64,000 bases of DNA from CAYXFD01 sp964464175 (lineage in GTDB: Bacteria > Cloacimonadota > Cloacimonadia > Cloacimonadales > JAJBBL01). Made by a program: the position numbers and the translations under genes. The stretch is taken from assembly GCA_964464175.1 (NCBI GenBank), contig CAYXFD010000001.1:124001-188000 (forward strand), given 5' to 3'. The notes beneath the pieces are model-generated. The model was not told where the DNA came from. It saw only the letters and a program-made list of their open reading frames with translations, and ran no database searches. Below, piece by piece: positions 53,296-63,936 of the stretch (within the stretch, counting starts at the first letter, position 1; the number at the start of each line of letters is the position of its first letter).

Positions 53296-55221
53296 ATGGT
53301 AAAGAGAATCGTCATTGTCGAAGATAACGACAATGTAGCTAAATTGATAGCCAAAGCGTTATCTGAAGAGGGATTTGAAACAAAGGTGATTTCCTTTGGG
53401 AGTGCAGCAGTTTTTTATGTACTTGAAAATAGCGACTCCCTGCTCTTAATGGAGTATCAGCTTCCTGATATGACAGCAAAGGAAGTGATCAACAATTTAA
53501 AGGATAATCAAAAGGAAATACCGTTCATCATAATGTCACCGCCCGGGAACGAGAAAGCAATTATTGATATGATGAAGCTGGGGGCAAGAGATTATCTGGT
53601 AAAAGAACAAGGTTTTTGGGAACTGCTACCGGCAGCAATTACCAAAATAGTCCAACAGCTCGAAACGGAAAGACGCTTGCAAGAAGCTGAAAGAAATCTA
53701 AAGGCCAGTGAAGATAAATTTGAGAACATTTTTAACAGCATAACGGATGCAATATTTATCTATAACTTTGATGGAACTATTCTCACAGTTAATGAAGCGG
53801 CATGTAATCTTTTGGGGTTACCAAAGGAGGAATTAGTGACCACTCCTTATCTTCGTTTGCATCCGGAAGATTTCGGTAAGAATTTTGCCCTCTATCTTGC
53901 CGAGCTGAGAGTTTTAAAAAGCATAAAATACGAAACCGAATACACTGATAATGCGGGTGATATTATCCCTGTCGAATGTATCAGCAGGTTAATCAACTAT
54001 GAGAATAATACTGCAATACTCACGATAGCTCATAATATTGTTGAAAGAAAAAACACGGAAGTCCTGCTTAGATTAAGTGAAGAGCGATTGCAGCGGATAA
54101 CGAATACAATGACCGATTATATCTATACGGTTTTTGTTGAGGATGGAAAGCCACAAATGACTGTACACAGCTCAGCCTGTCACGCTGTAACCGGCTATAC
54201 ACCTGAGGAATTTACCCTGAATACCTTTTTATGGATTGATATGGTAGATGAAGGTGACAGAGAATTCGTGTTAAATAACATCAAGAGGATTCTAAACGGG
54301 GAACAGATAAAACCTTTCGAACACCGCATAAGTAAAAAAGACGGTTCAATTGTCTGGTTGAGAAATACCCCTGTCCTCCATTTCAATGAACAAAATCAGC
54401 TTATATCTTACGATGGAGTAATACAGGATATTACTGAGAGGAAAAAAACTGAGGTAGAGCTTTTAGAAAAACAAGCTCAATTGACTGCCATAATTGAAGC
54501 ATTTGAAGGGCTGATCTATGTTTGTTCATCAGACTACAAGATAGAATATATGAATGAGAAATTCATAAAAAGAACCGGATACAATCCCGTCGGGGAATTA
54601 TGTTATCAGGCTCTCCACAATCTCGACAAACGATGTCCCTGGTGTGTCAATGAGCGTGTTCAAAACGGGGAAACTGTGAAATGGGAAGTACAAAGCCCGA
54701 AAGATAATCTTTGGTATTCGATAGTTAATACTCCAATTTATCACTATGATGGACGAATATCGAAACAATCAATGATAATTGATATTACAGATGAAAAAAA
54801 TTCTGGTCAGGAGGCTCATAGGTTTAAGCAATTATACAATAATTTACTCGCTGAGATGAACTGCCCGGTATGCCGCTTCGGAAGTGAGGGTACTATACTG
54901 TCAGCTAACAAAGCCTTCGAAACACTGTTTAACGATAATAGAAAAACAAAATTGAAGGGACGTGAGATTTTTTCCGTTATTCCGGATGAATTGAGCTCCT
55001 GGACAAGAGAAATCTTGCCAACTTTGAACACTAAGCAGTCAATAATGAAACTATCTATAGAAAATAGCAACGCGAAAGATGTCAATCTTCAGAACAAAGT
55101 ATGGATTATCATGGCTATCCACGACTCCGGGCAAAAGATCGTAGAATTCCAGTCGCTGTTAAAAGATACAGAGAGTAACACTAAGGAAAATGATCTGATT
55201 TTACACAAATCGAAATACTAA
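53296..55221 (+). CDS. Receiver domain plus four PAS domains, no output domain
   Basis: This 641-residue protein begins with a response-regulator receiver domain (residues 1-125). The acidic pocket is present (VEDNDN, residues 8-13), as are the Ser in IIMSP and the Lys in DYLVKEQ. The phosphoacceptor Asp, however, is Glu53 in LLLMEYQLPD. Four PAS-like domains follow at about 135-255, 258-385, 388-505 and 512-610, with PAC-type ends such as YDGVIQDITERKK. The third has a CPWC and the fourth a CPVC motif. No histidine kinase, GGDEF, phosphatase or DNA-binding domain follows before the stop. It may be a sensory scaffold locked in an active-like state. Confidence 0.85.
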   Translation: MVKRIVIVEDNDNVAKLIAKALSEEGFETKVISFGSAAVFYVLENSDSLLLMEYQLPDMTAKEVINNLKDNQKEIPFIIMSPPGNEKAIIDMMKLGARDYLVKEQGFWELLPAAITKIVQQLETERRLQEAERNLKASEDKFENIFNSITDAIFIYNFDGTILTVNEAACNLLGLPKEELVTTPYLRLHPEDFGKNFALYLAELRVLKSIKYETEYTDNAGDIIPVECISRLINYENNTAILTIAHNIVERKNTEVLLRLSEERLQRITNTMTDYIYTVFVEDGKPQMTVHSSACHAVTGYTPEEFTLNTFLWIDMVDEGDREFVLNNIKRILNGEQIKPFEHRISKKDGSIVWLRNTPVLHFNEQNQLISYDGVIQDITERKKTEVELLEKQAQLTAIIEAFEGLIYVCSSDYKIEYMNEKFIKRTGYNPVGELCYQALHNLDKRCPWCVNERVQNGETVKWEVQSPKDNLWYSIVNTPIYHYDGRISKQSMIIDITDEKNSGQEAHRFKQLYNNLLAEMNCPVCRFGSEGTILSANKAFETLFNDNRKTKLKGREIFSVIPDELSSWTREILPTLNTKQSIMKLSIENSNAKDVNLQNKVWIIMAIHDSGQKIVEFQSLLKDTESNTKENDLILHKSKY

Positions 55222-55405
55222 GCAAGAAACAGCAGCTGAGATATTACTTGAGCGGATTTCGGTATTTCCAGATGGATTTTTCACTATTGACAATACCAGG
55301 TTCCTGTCTTGGTTTTGACAAATATCTAACAAGGTTTATCTGATCTGATGATCTATCAGGTAAAGAGTTAAGAGAATTGAGTTTAACGAATAAAAGGAGA
55401 GAAAA

Positions 55406-56011
55406 ATGAATATTATTTCGAGTGGTGTCTTTTGGGGTTTGATACTGATTCTGATTGGTCTGTCCATAATAATAAAAATAGTTTTCAACATCGATATCCC
55501 AATCTTCCGGGTTATTATTGGACTGCTTTTAATATATTTCGGGATGCAGATAATTTTTGGCAGCAATCTATCCTACCGGAGAAAGCAGAGAATCAGGAAT
55601 AATGAAAAGCAGTATAGCGAATACAATCTGCGTAAGGGTAGTAACGAGTATAATGTTGTGTTTGGAAGAAGTTCTATCGATTTAACCGATAGAAAGGATT
55701 TGGATTCTGATAACTTTGTTGGGATCAATGTAGTTTTTGGTTCCGCTTCTGTCTATATTGATCCTGAAATACCAACTCAAATAGAACTCAATACGGTTTT
55801 CGGTTCAGCTAATTTACCGGGAAGAAAGTCAGCAATGATTGGTCAACAGAGATATCACTTCGGTAAGGATTCAGATCAAGGCAGGTTACTATATGTGGAA
55901 ATCTCTTCTGTATTTAGTTCCGTTGAGATCATTGAGAAAAAACGAAACCACCAGCCCGATAATACCGAAAATGAGTTCAACAATGAGCGTGAAGGTGAAG
56001 AAGGGTTGTAA
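55406..56011 (+). CDS. LiaF/toastrack-domain membrane protein
   Basis: This 201-residue protein has two N-terminal transmembrane helices (FWGLILILIGLSIIIKIVF and FRVIIGLLLIYFGMQIIFG) and a C-terminal repeated beta domain (NVVFGRSSIDL, INVVFGSASVYIDP, LNTVFGSANLPG) typical of LiaF and related cell-envelope-stress (toastrack) proteins. The ribosome binding site is AAAGGAGAG. It probably acts in envelope stress sensing. No sensor kinase lies next to it. Confidence 0.8.
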   Translation: MNIISSGVFWGLILILIGLSIIIKIVFNIDIPIFRVIIGLLLIYFGMQIIFGSNLSYRRKQRIRNNEKQYSEYNLRKGSNEYNVVFGRSSIDLTDRKDLDSDNFVGINVVFGSASVYIDPEIPTQIELNTVFGSANLPGRKSAMIGQQRYHFGKDSDQGRLLYVEISSVFSSVEIIEKKRNHQPDNTENEFNNEREGEEGL

Positions 56012-56017
56012 AAAAAT

Positions 56018-58888
56018 CTAAGTTGTCTCTTTTCTGTTCTTGTTTCTTTTCTTCTTCATTATTGACGGGAGATATTCCTTCATAAAACTACCTGTGTATG
56101 ATTTGCTCGCTTTGGCAACTTTTTCGGGAGTTCCGGAGGCTACGATATATCCCCCTTCATCCCCCCCTTCTGGACCGAGGTCAATTATGTGGTCGGCACA
56201 CTTGATAACATCAAGATTATGCTCAATCACGACTATTGTATTGCCCATAACAGCTAAGCGGAAAAGAACTCTCATCAATCTATTGATATCGTCAAAATGC
56301 AGACCTGTCGTCGGTTCATCAAGAATATACAAGGTTCTGCCTGAACTTGTTTTACTTAACTCCCGGGAGAGTTTTATTCTCTGAGCCTCGCCTCCGGACA
56401 ACGTAGTTGAAGGCTGACCTAATTTCATGTAATCCAATCCAACATCAAGCAGAGTTTCCAGTTTCTTTCTGATGGCCGGGATAGTATCGAAGAGTTGAAA
56501 AGCTTCCTGAACATCCATATCAAGTACTTCTGCGATATTATGCCCTTTGTAGCGGATGCTGAGAGTTTCACTATTGTAGCGCTTTCCTTTACATGTTTCG
56601 CAGGTGACATAGATATCGGGCAGAAAGTGCATTGAGATCTGTTTCACTCCTGCACCTTCACAGGATTCACATCTTCCTCCCTTTACATTGAAGGAAAATC
56701 TCCCCTCTTTGTACCCTTTGATTTTAGCAGCAGGAAGATTCGAAAAGAGCTTTCTGATCGGATCAAAAACCTTCGTATATGTTGCCGGATTAGAACGTGG
56801 TGTTCTTCCTATTGGTTGTTGGTCAATTGCAATAACACCTTCTAAGTCATTGTAACCGGAGATGTCTGAATACTCTCCCTCTTTTATGCTTGCCCGGTTG
56901 AGCCGGTTGGCCAAAGCAGGAAAGAGTATCTGATTAATCAGGGAGCTTTTCCCCGATCCGGATACGCCTGTTACGCAGGTAAAAACTCCGAGAGGAATCG
57001 AGACGTCGATATTTTTCAGGTTATTTTGCTTAGCTCCGGTGATCTTGATACATCTATCATCGGGAGGGATTCTTTTTTCAGGGATAGGAATCGATAAATT
57101 GCCCGAAAGGTATTTACCTGTCAGGGAGAGGGGATTTTCCACAATCTCCCGATGATTACCTTCCGCTACGATCTCTCCTCCGTAGATTCCGGCGCGGGGA
57201 CCAAAATCGTATATTCGGTCTGCAGCTAACATCATATCTCGATCATGTTCAACCACAAAGACTGTGTTTCCTATGTCTCTCAGTCTGAGAAGCATATCGG
57301 TCAAGCGGTGATTGTCTCTCTGATGTAAGCCGATACTCGGTTCATCAAGAATGTACATAACTCCAACCAAACCACTCCCTATCTGGCTAGCCAGTCTTAT
57401 TCTTTGTGACTCACCCCCGGACAAGGTAGGGGCACGCCGGTCAAGGGTAAGATAGTGAAGACCGACATTGAGAAGAAAGGAAAGCCGGTTACTGATCTCT
57501 TTCAGTAATTCTTCAGCTATAAGTTTTCTGTTTCCCAGGAGCTTAATATCAGTGAAAAAGCTTTTTAACTCAGCAATGGTTTTTCGTGACAGATTGATAA
57601 TGGATTCACCCTCAACATAAACTGTTTGCACTTCCTTACGAAGTTTGTTACCGCTACAAGACATACAGGGACTATCGGAAATGTATTGCATATACCAGCG
57701 GCGCATTGACTCGGAAGTTGTTTCGTGCATTCTTCTTTTCATTGTAGGAATAATTCCTTCATACCTGATCATATACTCTCCCCGACCATGCTTATTTTCC
57801 CAGATAGTCTTTATCCTTCTCCCTTTCGAACCATAGAGAAGTATTTCCTTTACTTCCGACGGGAGTTCAGACCATGGCGTTGAGAGTGAAAAACTGTATG
57901 CTTTTGCCAAATTAGTTAAAATCTTGAGTGTCCAGGAATGCTTTTTATCTTCTAATTTTCCCCAGGGAGAAACCGCTCCTTCCATAGCTGATAACTCCGG
58001 GTGCGGCACTATTAGCCGGGGGTCAAATTCCAGGGTGGAACCTAAACCATGACAGGCAGGACACATTCCTAACGGGCTGTTGAAAGAAAAGTGCTGAGGA
58101 GTTAGTTCTGTGAAACTGATACCACAAGTGTTACAGGCATTTGTTTCGGACATGATTTCTGATTCACCGGTGTCAGTATTACTAATCTTGATATACCCAT
58201 TAGCCATTCTGAGGGCTGTTTCCAAAGAATCTGTCAGTCTGCTTTTAATCCCTTCTTTGATGACAAGTCGATCGATTACGATATCGATGTCATGTTTGCT
58301 CTTCTTGTCAAGGATAATGACTTCAGCAAGTTCCCGGACCTTTCCGTTAATAACCACCCTGACAAATCCCTCTTGCCTGATTTTTTCTAATTCCTCTTTA
58401 TGCTCTCCCTTACGGTTTTGAATAACCGGAGCTAAGATGAGCAGCTTGGTCTTTGAAGGGAGAGTCATAATCCTTTCAACCATTTGGTCAACACTTTGAG
58501 AACTAACAACTTTGCCGCATTGATAACAGTGTTGAATACCGATACGGGCGAAAAGCACTCTCATATAGTCATAAATCTCAGTAACCGTTCCGACAGTTGA
58601 ACGGGGGTTTTTGCTTGCAGCTTTCTGTTCAATTGAAATAGCAGGTGAAAGCCCTTCTATGTAGTCAACTTTAGGCTTTTCCATTTGGTCCAGAAACTGT
58701 CTGGCATAAGCAGAAAGAGACTCAACATAACGCCTTTGTCCCTCTGCATAGAGGGTGTCAAAGGCTAAAGATGATTTCCCTGAGCCGGAAACACCCGTGA
58801 AGACTATTAGTTTATTGCGGGGAATAACAAGATCAATATTCTTGAGGTTGTGCTCAGCCGCCCCTTTGATGATAATGTGTTCTTTCAT
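56018..58888 (-). CDS. uvrA: Excinuclease ABC subunit A
   Basis: This 956-residue UvrA recognises damaged DNA in nucleotide excision repair. It has two ABC ATPase modules: GVSGSGKSSLAFDTLYAEGQRRYVESLSAYARQFL and GVSGSGKSSLINQILFPAL as Walker A sites, and LSGGESQRIRLA and LSGGEAQRIKLSREL as signatures. Zinc-finger cysteines are visible in CNTCG/CPACHG and CESCEG/CETCKG. Length is usual. It is convergent with the LiaF-like gene, with six bases between the stops. The ribosome binding site is weak. Confidence 0.97.
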   Translation of the reverse strand: MKEHIIIKGAAEHNLKNIDLVIPRNKLIVFTGVSGSGKSSLAFDTLYAEGQRRYVESLSAYARQFLDQMEKPKVDYIEGLSPAISIEQKAASKNPRSTVGTVTEIYDYMRVLFARIGIQHCYQCGKVVSSQSVDQMVERIMTLPSKTKLLILAPVIQNRKGEHKEELEKIRQEGFVRVVINGKVRELAEVIILDKKSKHDIDIVIDRLVIKEGIKSRLTDSLETALRMANGYIKISNTDTGESEIMSETNACNTCGISFTELTPQHFSFNSPLGMCPACHGLGSTLEFDPRLIVPHPELSAMEGAVSPWGKLEDKKHSWTLKILTNLAKAYSFSLSTPWSELPSEVKEILLYGSKGRRIKTIWENKHGRGEYMIRYEGIIPTMKRRMHETTSESMRRWYMQYISDSPCMSCSGNKLRKEVQTVYVEGESIINLSRKTIAELKSFFTDIKLLGNRKLIAEELLKEISNRLSFLLNVGLHYLTLDRRAPTLSGGESQRIRLASQIGSGLVGVMYILDEPSIGLHQRDNHRLTDMLLRLRDIGNTVFVVEHDRDMMLAADRIYDFGPRAGIYGGEIVAEGNHREIVENPLSLTGKYLSGNLSIPIPEKRIPPDDRCIKITGAKQNNLKNIDVSIPLGVFTCVTGVSGSGKSSLINQILFPALANRLNRASIKEGEYSDISGYNDLEGVIAIDQQPIGRTPRSNPATYTKVFDPIRKLFSNLPAAKIKGYKEGRFSFNVKGGRCESCEGAGVKQISMHFLPDIYVTCETCKGKRYNSETLSIRYKGHNIAEVLDMDVQEAFQLFDTIPAIRKKLETLLDVGLDYMKLGQPSTTLSGGEAQRIKLSRELSKTSSGRTLYILDEPTTGLHFDDINRLMRVLFRLAVMGNTIVVIEHNLDVIKCADHIIDLGPEGGDEGGYIVASGTPEKVAKASKSYTGSFMKEYLPSIMKKKRNKNRKETT

Positions 58889-59301
58889 GACCGAATCTGC
58901 TTTTTATTTTAGTGAATATCCTTTTTCTTCTCTTTCAGGTGTCAAGGAAAAAGGAATAAGAAGAACCGATAGTTCTTTCTTATCATCCAAAAGTAATTGC
59001 CCCCCCCCATCTTTCCTCTAAAGCATACCATGTTTATTGGCGGCAGAGAAATATTGTTTTCAGTCTATTACAGAGATTACGGGTATGATGATATGATTGA
59101 TTTTTATGAACAAAAGTATTTGCAATAGGACGAAAGAGATCAAATTGGATGTTGTTAACTATAATGTTGGTAGTATAGAACAGTAAGCTCTCAATATAGT
59201 TAATTAGTTAGCGATGCCCGATAAATATGGGAAGAATACTCCATAGTATTGTATGATCGAGTTAAAAATGTAACGAGATGTATTGATTGAAGGTATTGAG
59301 G
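58889..59301. other. Intergenic region upstream of uvrA
   Basis: This 413-base gap lies between two minus-strand genes. A run of nine C (59000-59008) lies about 110 bases before the uvrA start on its strand (as G9). I saw no SOS box, RNA gene or clear ORF. Confidence 0.35.
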
Positions 59302-59661
59302 TTAACGTACAAATTGAGTTATAATTAATCTAAGCCGTTCAAGCTCAAACGGTTTAATCAGATAGCCGTCAGCTTTTGTCGCCATCGCTTCTTCCTGGGA
59401 TTTGGTGGGTCTATAACCGGTAATCAATAAAACAGGGGTTTTGGGAGAGATAGATTTTATCCATTTTAACAGATCCATTCCGTTCATGCCGGGCATTCTA
59501 ACATCGCTGATAACCAGATTATGCCGTTCCTTCCGAAAGAGATTCAAAGCTTCTCTTCCTTCTGAGGCTTCTGTAACATTGTAACCCAAATCGGTTAAGA
59601 AATCTCTCAATAATGATCGAATATCTTTATCGTCATCAACAATGAGTAATCTTTTAGTCAA
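59302..59661 (-). CDS. Single-domain response regulator (CheY-like)
   Basis: This 119-residue receiver-only protein has the acidic pair VDDDKD, the phosphoacceptor Asp in LVISDVRMPGMNG near residue 53, the Thr in LLITGY and the Lys in YLIKPFE. It has no output domain, so it acts by protein contact. No kinase gene lies beside it. Confidence 0.92.
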   Translation of the reverse strand: MTKRLLIVDDDKDIRSLLRDFLTDLGYNVTEASEGREALNLFRKERHNLVISDVRMPGMNGMDLLKWIKSISPKTPVLLITGYRPTKSQEEAMATKADGYLIKPFELERLRLIITQFVR

Positions 59662-59963
59662 GATAACCTCTTTTCCTCTTTTTGTTTAACTTCGACAGCT
59701 AATAAATCATTTGAATTCTGTCAATGATAAAAATCTTGGCAGTCCGGGTTTCCCTTTTAAAGGAGATAACGCTGAGTCAGCTATGTTTTTTCTTTTGAGA
59801 TAATCAATCATCAATAATTCTCATCGTTAGGTCAAGAGAGAACGATCAGTGATTCCAGTTAAATCTTTACAAGAAAAAGTCAAACAGAAGAATTGTTCGT
59901 AAATAGTAAAAGAATACTTGAAACATATATCCAAGGAATGAAAGAAGTAACAGGTGGTATAAG
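59662..59963. other. Divergent intergenic region
   Basis: This 302-base gap separates the CheY-like gene from the ABC exporter genes. I saw no RNA gene or confident promoter. The ABC ATPase start is uncertain by a few codons. Confidence 0.3.
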
Positions 59964-60887
59964 ATGTTTGGACTGGAATTACGTGAGGTTAGTAAATCTT
60001 TTGGAGAGAAACAGGTTGTTGATAAGGTATCTTTCGCCTCAGAGGGTGGAGAAATCCTCGGTTTTCTTGGACCCAATGGTGCAGGAAAGACAACTACTAT
60101 CAGAATACTCATGGGAATTATCGCAGCTGACGAAGGGAAGGTCATTTATCGAACAGAGAAGGGATTCTCTGAGATTATTCCGAAATCGTCAATTGGTTAT
60201 TTGCCGGAAGAGAGGGGATTGTATAAGGAGGCAAAGGTTCTGAACGTCCTCGGTTTCTTGGCAGGCTTAAAGAGTGTTGCCAAGAAAGAAGCCAGGGAGA
60301 GAGCTCTGCAGTGGTTGGATAAGTTTGCTTTAAAAGACTATTCTCAAGCCAAGATTGAGGAGTTATCAAAAGGGATGTCCCAAAAAATCCAGTTTATTGC
60401 CTCAATACTTCACAAACCCAAGCTGTTGATTTTAGATGAACCTTTCAGTGGACTGGATCCGGTCAGTCAGGATCTTTTCAAAGCTGAACTTAGAAGGTTA
60501 GCAGAAGAGGGGACTACGATATTGTTGTCAAGTCACCAAATGAATATAATGGAAGAGTTATGCAACCGGATTTTTCTAATCCATCAAGGAAAGGAGGTTT
60601 TTTACGGAACGCTTCCGGAAATAAAGGAGAAATACGGAAACTATAAGGTAACGCTCTCAGTTACCGAGAACTATGATTTCAATCGCTTAACAGGACTATC
60701 CTTTGTTGCCGATTCGGAGAGATTAAACGCTTTGGAGTATGAGATATCACTAAAAGAAAAGACGCAACCGGGAGAATTCTTGACGGTCATCGACAAGGAT
60801 TGTCCGATCAGGGAACTGAAGGTCTCACGTTCGTCTTTACACGATATATTTGTAAAAATTGCTTTGGGGAGAGAAGAGAATGAGTAA
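59964..60887 (+). CDS. ABC transporter ATP-binding protein (NatA-like)
   Basis: This 307-residue ATPase has Walker A GPNGAGKTTT near residue 35, the signature LSKGMSQKIQ, Walker B LLILDEPFSGLDP and the H-loop LSSHQM. The C-terminal extension resembles NatA/CcmA-type sodium or drug exporters. It overlaps the permease gene by eight bases, so the two proteins form one exporter. The substrate is unknown. Confidence 0.92.
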   Translation: MFGLELREVSKSFGEKQVVDKVSFASEGGEILGFLGPNGAGKTTTIRILMGIIAADEGKVIYRTEKGFSEIIPKSSIGYLPEERGLYKEAKVLNVLGFLAGLKSVAKKEARERALQWLDKFALKDYSQAKIEELSKGMSQKIQFIASILHKPKLLILDEPFSGLDPVSQDLFKAELRRLAEEGTTILLSSHQMNIMEELCNRIFLIHQGKEVFYGTLPEIKEKYGNYKVTLSVTENYDFNRLTGLSFVADSERLNALEYEISLKEKTQPGEFLTVIDKDCPIRELKVSRSSLHDIFVKIALGREENE

Positions 60888-62079
60888 GACAGGAAAGATT
60901 GTCCAGTGGGAAGTAATGAGGAACTTACACAATAAGCAGTTTATTATCGGTTTGTTTTTAACACCGCTATTAATTGCTCTCTTCGCAGGAGTGCCAAGGA
61001 TCTTAGAGAGACTTGATAAACCGGAGACAGTCCGTTATTATGTTATTGATGATATCGATGCACTGGAAACCCTGCAAAAGGGTATCTCTTCGGAAACGAT
61101 TATTCTCAGGAGCTATGAAGGAAATAGAGAAGATATCGAAGATCAAACAAAGAGCGATAAATTTACCGGCTATTTTTTTCTGCAGGAGGATTTCTGGCAA
61201 TCAGGAAACCTGCCAATGTTCTTTAAAGAAAGGAATCATCAGGCCGAAAGGACAATTAAAGCGGTATTAGGTGGATTGTTACAGCAAAACCGAATGCAGC
61301 AATTAGGTGTAGATGAAGAGCAGGTCAGCTACCTAACAGCTGCGGCAAAGCTTGAAATGATACCAATGGAAGAGGCAATAGTACCGCAAGCTAATGAGAT
61401 TATGGTCTCGATTGCCTTCATTGTGCTTATCTTTTTTCTTATTTTTTCGTCAGGAAGCATGCTGATGCAGAGTGCTTCTCAGGAGAGAAGAGACCGAATG
61501 GCTGAGATTATTCTCTCCTCGGTTACCTCTTCTCAGTTGATGCAGGGAAAAATTATCGGACAATTTCTTCTTGGAATGATCCAGTTACTCTTCTGGATTA
61601 CGATCAGTTTACCGTTAGTGATCTATATCCTCGAGTTTCCTGTTATGCAGGCAATCATGGATACCAACCTCATGGTTGTTGTGATGTTCGGTCTCTTAGG
61701 CTACTTGCTCTTTAGCTCTCTCTTCGTTAGTATGGGCGCGACTATGGAGGATATGCAAAGTGCCGGCAATTCTCAAGGGTTGGTGATCATGATCCCGATG
61801 CTTAGCTTTTTGTTTATATCCCCGGTTGTGAATAATCCTAATGGAATGGTTTCACGTTTTGCAGGGCTCTTTCCCATAACCAGTCCGGTGATTATGATTC
61901 TGCGTAATGCAGTAACAAAGGTACCTGTATGGGAAATAATTGCCAGTGGAGTAATTTTGGCTCTGAGTTCTTATTTCACAATAAAGGCTGCAGGAAAGAT
62001 CTTCCGCATCGGGATGCTGATGTATGGAAAAACAGCGACTATCAGTGAGATATTCAGATGGCTCAAATATCCTGATTGA
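60880..62079 (+). CDS. ABC transporter permease (NatB-like)
   Basis: This 399-residue ABC2-type permease has one N-terminal helix, a large extracytoplasmic domain (about residues 45-170) and five C-terminal helices (IMVSIAFIVLIFFLIFSSGS, GQFLLGMIQLLFWITISLPLVIYIL, LMVVVMFGLLGYLLFSSLFV and others). The frame extends back to 60859, but ATG 60880 fits the family start and overlaps the ATPase gene. The QERRDRMAEIILSSVTSSQLMQGKIIGQ motif is typical of NatB/YhaP permeases. Confidence 0.88.
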   Translation: MSKTGKIVQWEVMRNLHNKQFIIGLFLTPLLIALFAGVPRILERLDKPETVRYYVIDDIDALETLQKGISSETIILRSYEGNREDIEDQTKSDKFTGYFFLQEDFWQSGNLPMFFKERNHQAERTIKAVLGGLLQQNRMQQLGVDEEQVSYLTAAAKLEMIPMEEAIVPQANEIMVSIAFIVLIFFLIFSSGSMLMQSASQERRDRMAEIILSSVTSSQLMQGKIIGQFLLGMIQLLFWITISLPLVIYILEFPVMQAIMDTNLMVVVMFGLLGYLLFSSLFVSMGATMEDMQSAGNSQGLVIMIPMLSFLFISPVVNNPNGMVSRFAGLFPITSPVIMILRNAVTKVPVWEIIASGVILALSSYFTIKAAGKIFRIGMLMYGKTATISEIFRWLKYPD

Positions 62080-62115
62080 TGCTTACAGCAGGGCATCAAA
62101 TTGCTGTGAAAGCAT
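62079..62115 (+). terminator. Candidate hairpin after the ABC exporter
   Basis: ATGCTTACAGCA (62079-62090) pairs with TGCTGTGAAAGCAT (62102-62115) with a two-base bulge. No T-run follows, so it may be a processing or stabilising hairpin rather than an intrinsic terminator. Confidence 0.3.
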
Positions 62116-62274
62116 TTCCGGACTAATGATTTGAGATATGGTCAGCAGTATGCTATATATATTCGCTGACTCTATTGGAATGACCAGCGAAGAGACTGCA
62201 ACAAACTTATTGACAAAATACTGATTTTGCTGAACTTCTGCGATTGATTAATAAAGGATAATGAGGAGTCAGTA

Positions 62275-63936
62275 ATGGGCAAGAGTTATGAAGAGATGAA
62301 GAAAGAATATGAAGAGCTTATTGAAAAGACCTTACAGAAATTTCCCGAAAGGTATGAAGAATTTCTGACAGCATCTGATAAACCGGTCAATAGATTATAC
62401 ACACCTGAAGATATAGCAGATGTCGATTATGCGGAAGAAGTCGGTTTTCCGGGTTTGTATCCCTATAAGCGCGGAGTACAACCAACAATGTACCGTGGAA
62501 GATTATGGACAATGCGACAATATGCTGGTTTTGGTTCAGCCAAAGAATCTAATCAACGCTATAAATTTCTCTTGGAAAAGGGCCAGACCGGACTGAGCAT
62601 TGCTTTTGATTTACCCACTCAGATGGGCTATGACAGTGATCATCAAATGAGTGGTGGAGAAGTTGGGAAAGTCGGGGTAGCGATAGATTCTTTAGCTGAT
62701 ATGGAAGTTCTTTTTGACGGAATTCCTTTAGATAAGGTATCTACATCAATGACCATCAATGCGCCTGCAGCTGTACTTTTAGCGATGTATATCGCAGTCG
62801 GTGAAACGCAGGGAGTAAAGAGTGAGCAATTGAACGGTACGATCCAGAATGATATTCTCAAGGAGTATATCGCCCGTGGTACGTATATCTTTCCACCGCA
62901 GCCTTCAATGCGATTGATAACCGATATATTTGCTTATTGTACGGAGAAAGTTCCTAAGTGGAATATGATCTCTATTTCCGGTTATCATATCAGAGAAGCT
63001 GGTTCCAATGCAGTTCAAGAGGTAGCTTTTACTTTAGCAAACGGTATAGAATACGTGAAAGCAGCGGTAAATACTGGGCTTGATGTAGATATGTTTGCTC
63101 CCCGGCTCTCTTTCTTCTTCAATGCTCATAATGATCTGCTCGAGGAAGTAGCAAAATTCAGAGCAGCTCGTTTTCTCTGGGCAAAGATCATGAAAGAGAA
63201 GTTTCAGGCTCAGAATCCCAAATCGATGATGTTAAGATTTCATACACAAACTGCCGGTTGTACTCTGACCGCTCAACAGCCGGACAATAACATCATAAGA
63301 GTAGCAATGCAGGCTTTAGCGGCTGTATTGGGAGGGACACAATCATTGCATACAAACTCACGCGACGAAGCCCTTGCTTTACCAAGCGAGCATTCTGTGC
63401 AGATAGCTCTTAGAACACAACAAGTTATAGCTCATGAAACCGGGGTAACTAATACTGTCGATCCTCTTGCCGGTTCTTATTATGTGGAATCGATGACCAG
63501 GGAGATTGCTCAGCAGGCAGAGGAGATAATCAACAAAATTGCTGATCTGGGTGGTATGATAAGAAGTATCGAAAAAGGGTTTCCTCAGAAACAGATACAG
63601 GATAGTTCCTATGATTATCAAAAATCTATTGAAAATGAACAACGAATCATTGTCGGAGTTAATAAGTTCAAGATTAAAGAGACCTTAAAACCTGATTTAT
63701 TAAAGATGAACCAAAATCTTGCTGAACAGCAAATAGAAAGGTTGCAAGACCTCAAGAAAAAACGCAATAATAACAGGGTCAGAGAGACCCTTCAGGCGAT
63801 CAGAGAAAGAGCGAGAACGGATGAGAATTTAATGCCTGTAATAGTTGAAGCGGTGAAGGCGTATGCAACACTTGGGGAAATATGTAATGTCCTCAGAGAA
63901 GAATTCGGTGAGTATAGGGAGAACGTAGTCCTTTGA
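62275..63936 (+). CDS. mcmA: Methylmalonyl-CoA mutase large (catalytic) subunit
   Basis: This 553-residue TIM-barrel enzyme interconverts succinyl-CoA and (R)-methylmalonyl-CoA, a B12-dependent step in propionate metabolism. Motifs include [68 protein letters not shown] and [20 protein letters not shown] precedes ATG 62275. The protein ends before the B12-binding domain, so the small B12-binding subunit should be a separate gene, probably just past the window end. The two-subunit form is common in fermenters and archaea. Confidence 0.95.
   Translation: MGKSYEEMKKEYEELIEKTLQKFPERYEEFLTASDKPVNRLYTPEDIADVDYAEEVGFPGLYPYKRGVQPTMYRGRLWTMRQYAGFGSAKESNQRYKFLLEKGQTGLSIAFDLPTQMGYDSDHQMSGGEVGKVGVAIDSLADMEVLFDGIPLDKVSTSMTINAPAAVLLAMYIAVGETQGVKSEQLNGTIQNDILKEYIARGTYIFPPQPSMRLITDIFAYCTEKVPKWNMISISGYHIREAGSNAVQEVAFTLANGIEYVKAAVNTGLDVDMFAPRLSFFFNAHNDLLEEVAKFRAARFLWAKIMKEKFQAQNPKSMMLRFHTQTAGCTLTAQQPDNNIIRVAMQALAAVLGGTQSLHTNSRDEALALPSEHSVQIALRTQQVIAHETGVTNTVDPLAGSYYVESMTREIAQQAEEIINKIADLGGMIRSIEKGFPQKQIQDSSYDYQKSIENEQRIIVGVNKFKIKETLKPDLLKMNQNLAEQQIERLQDLKKKRNNNRVRETLQAIRERARTDENLMPVIVEAVKAYATLGEICNVLREEFGEYRENVVL

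Noticed and set aside
59000..59008. Run of nine C as a phase-variable switch for uvrA
   Set aside because: It is outside the coding sequence and too far from the uvrA start to be a clear promoter spacer; nothing else supports switching.
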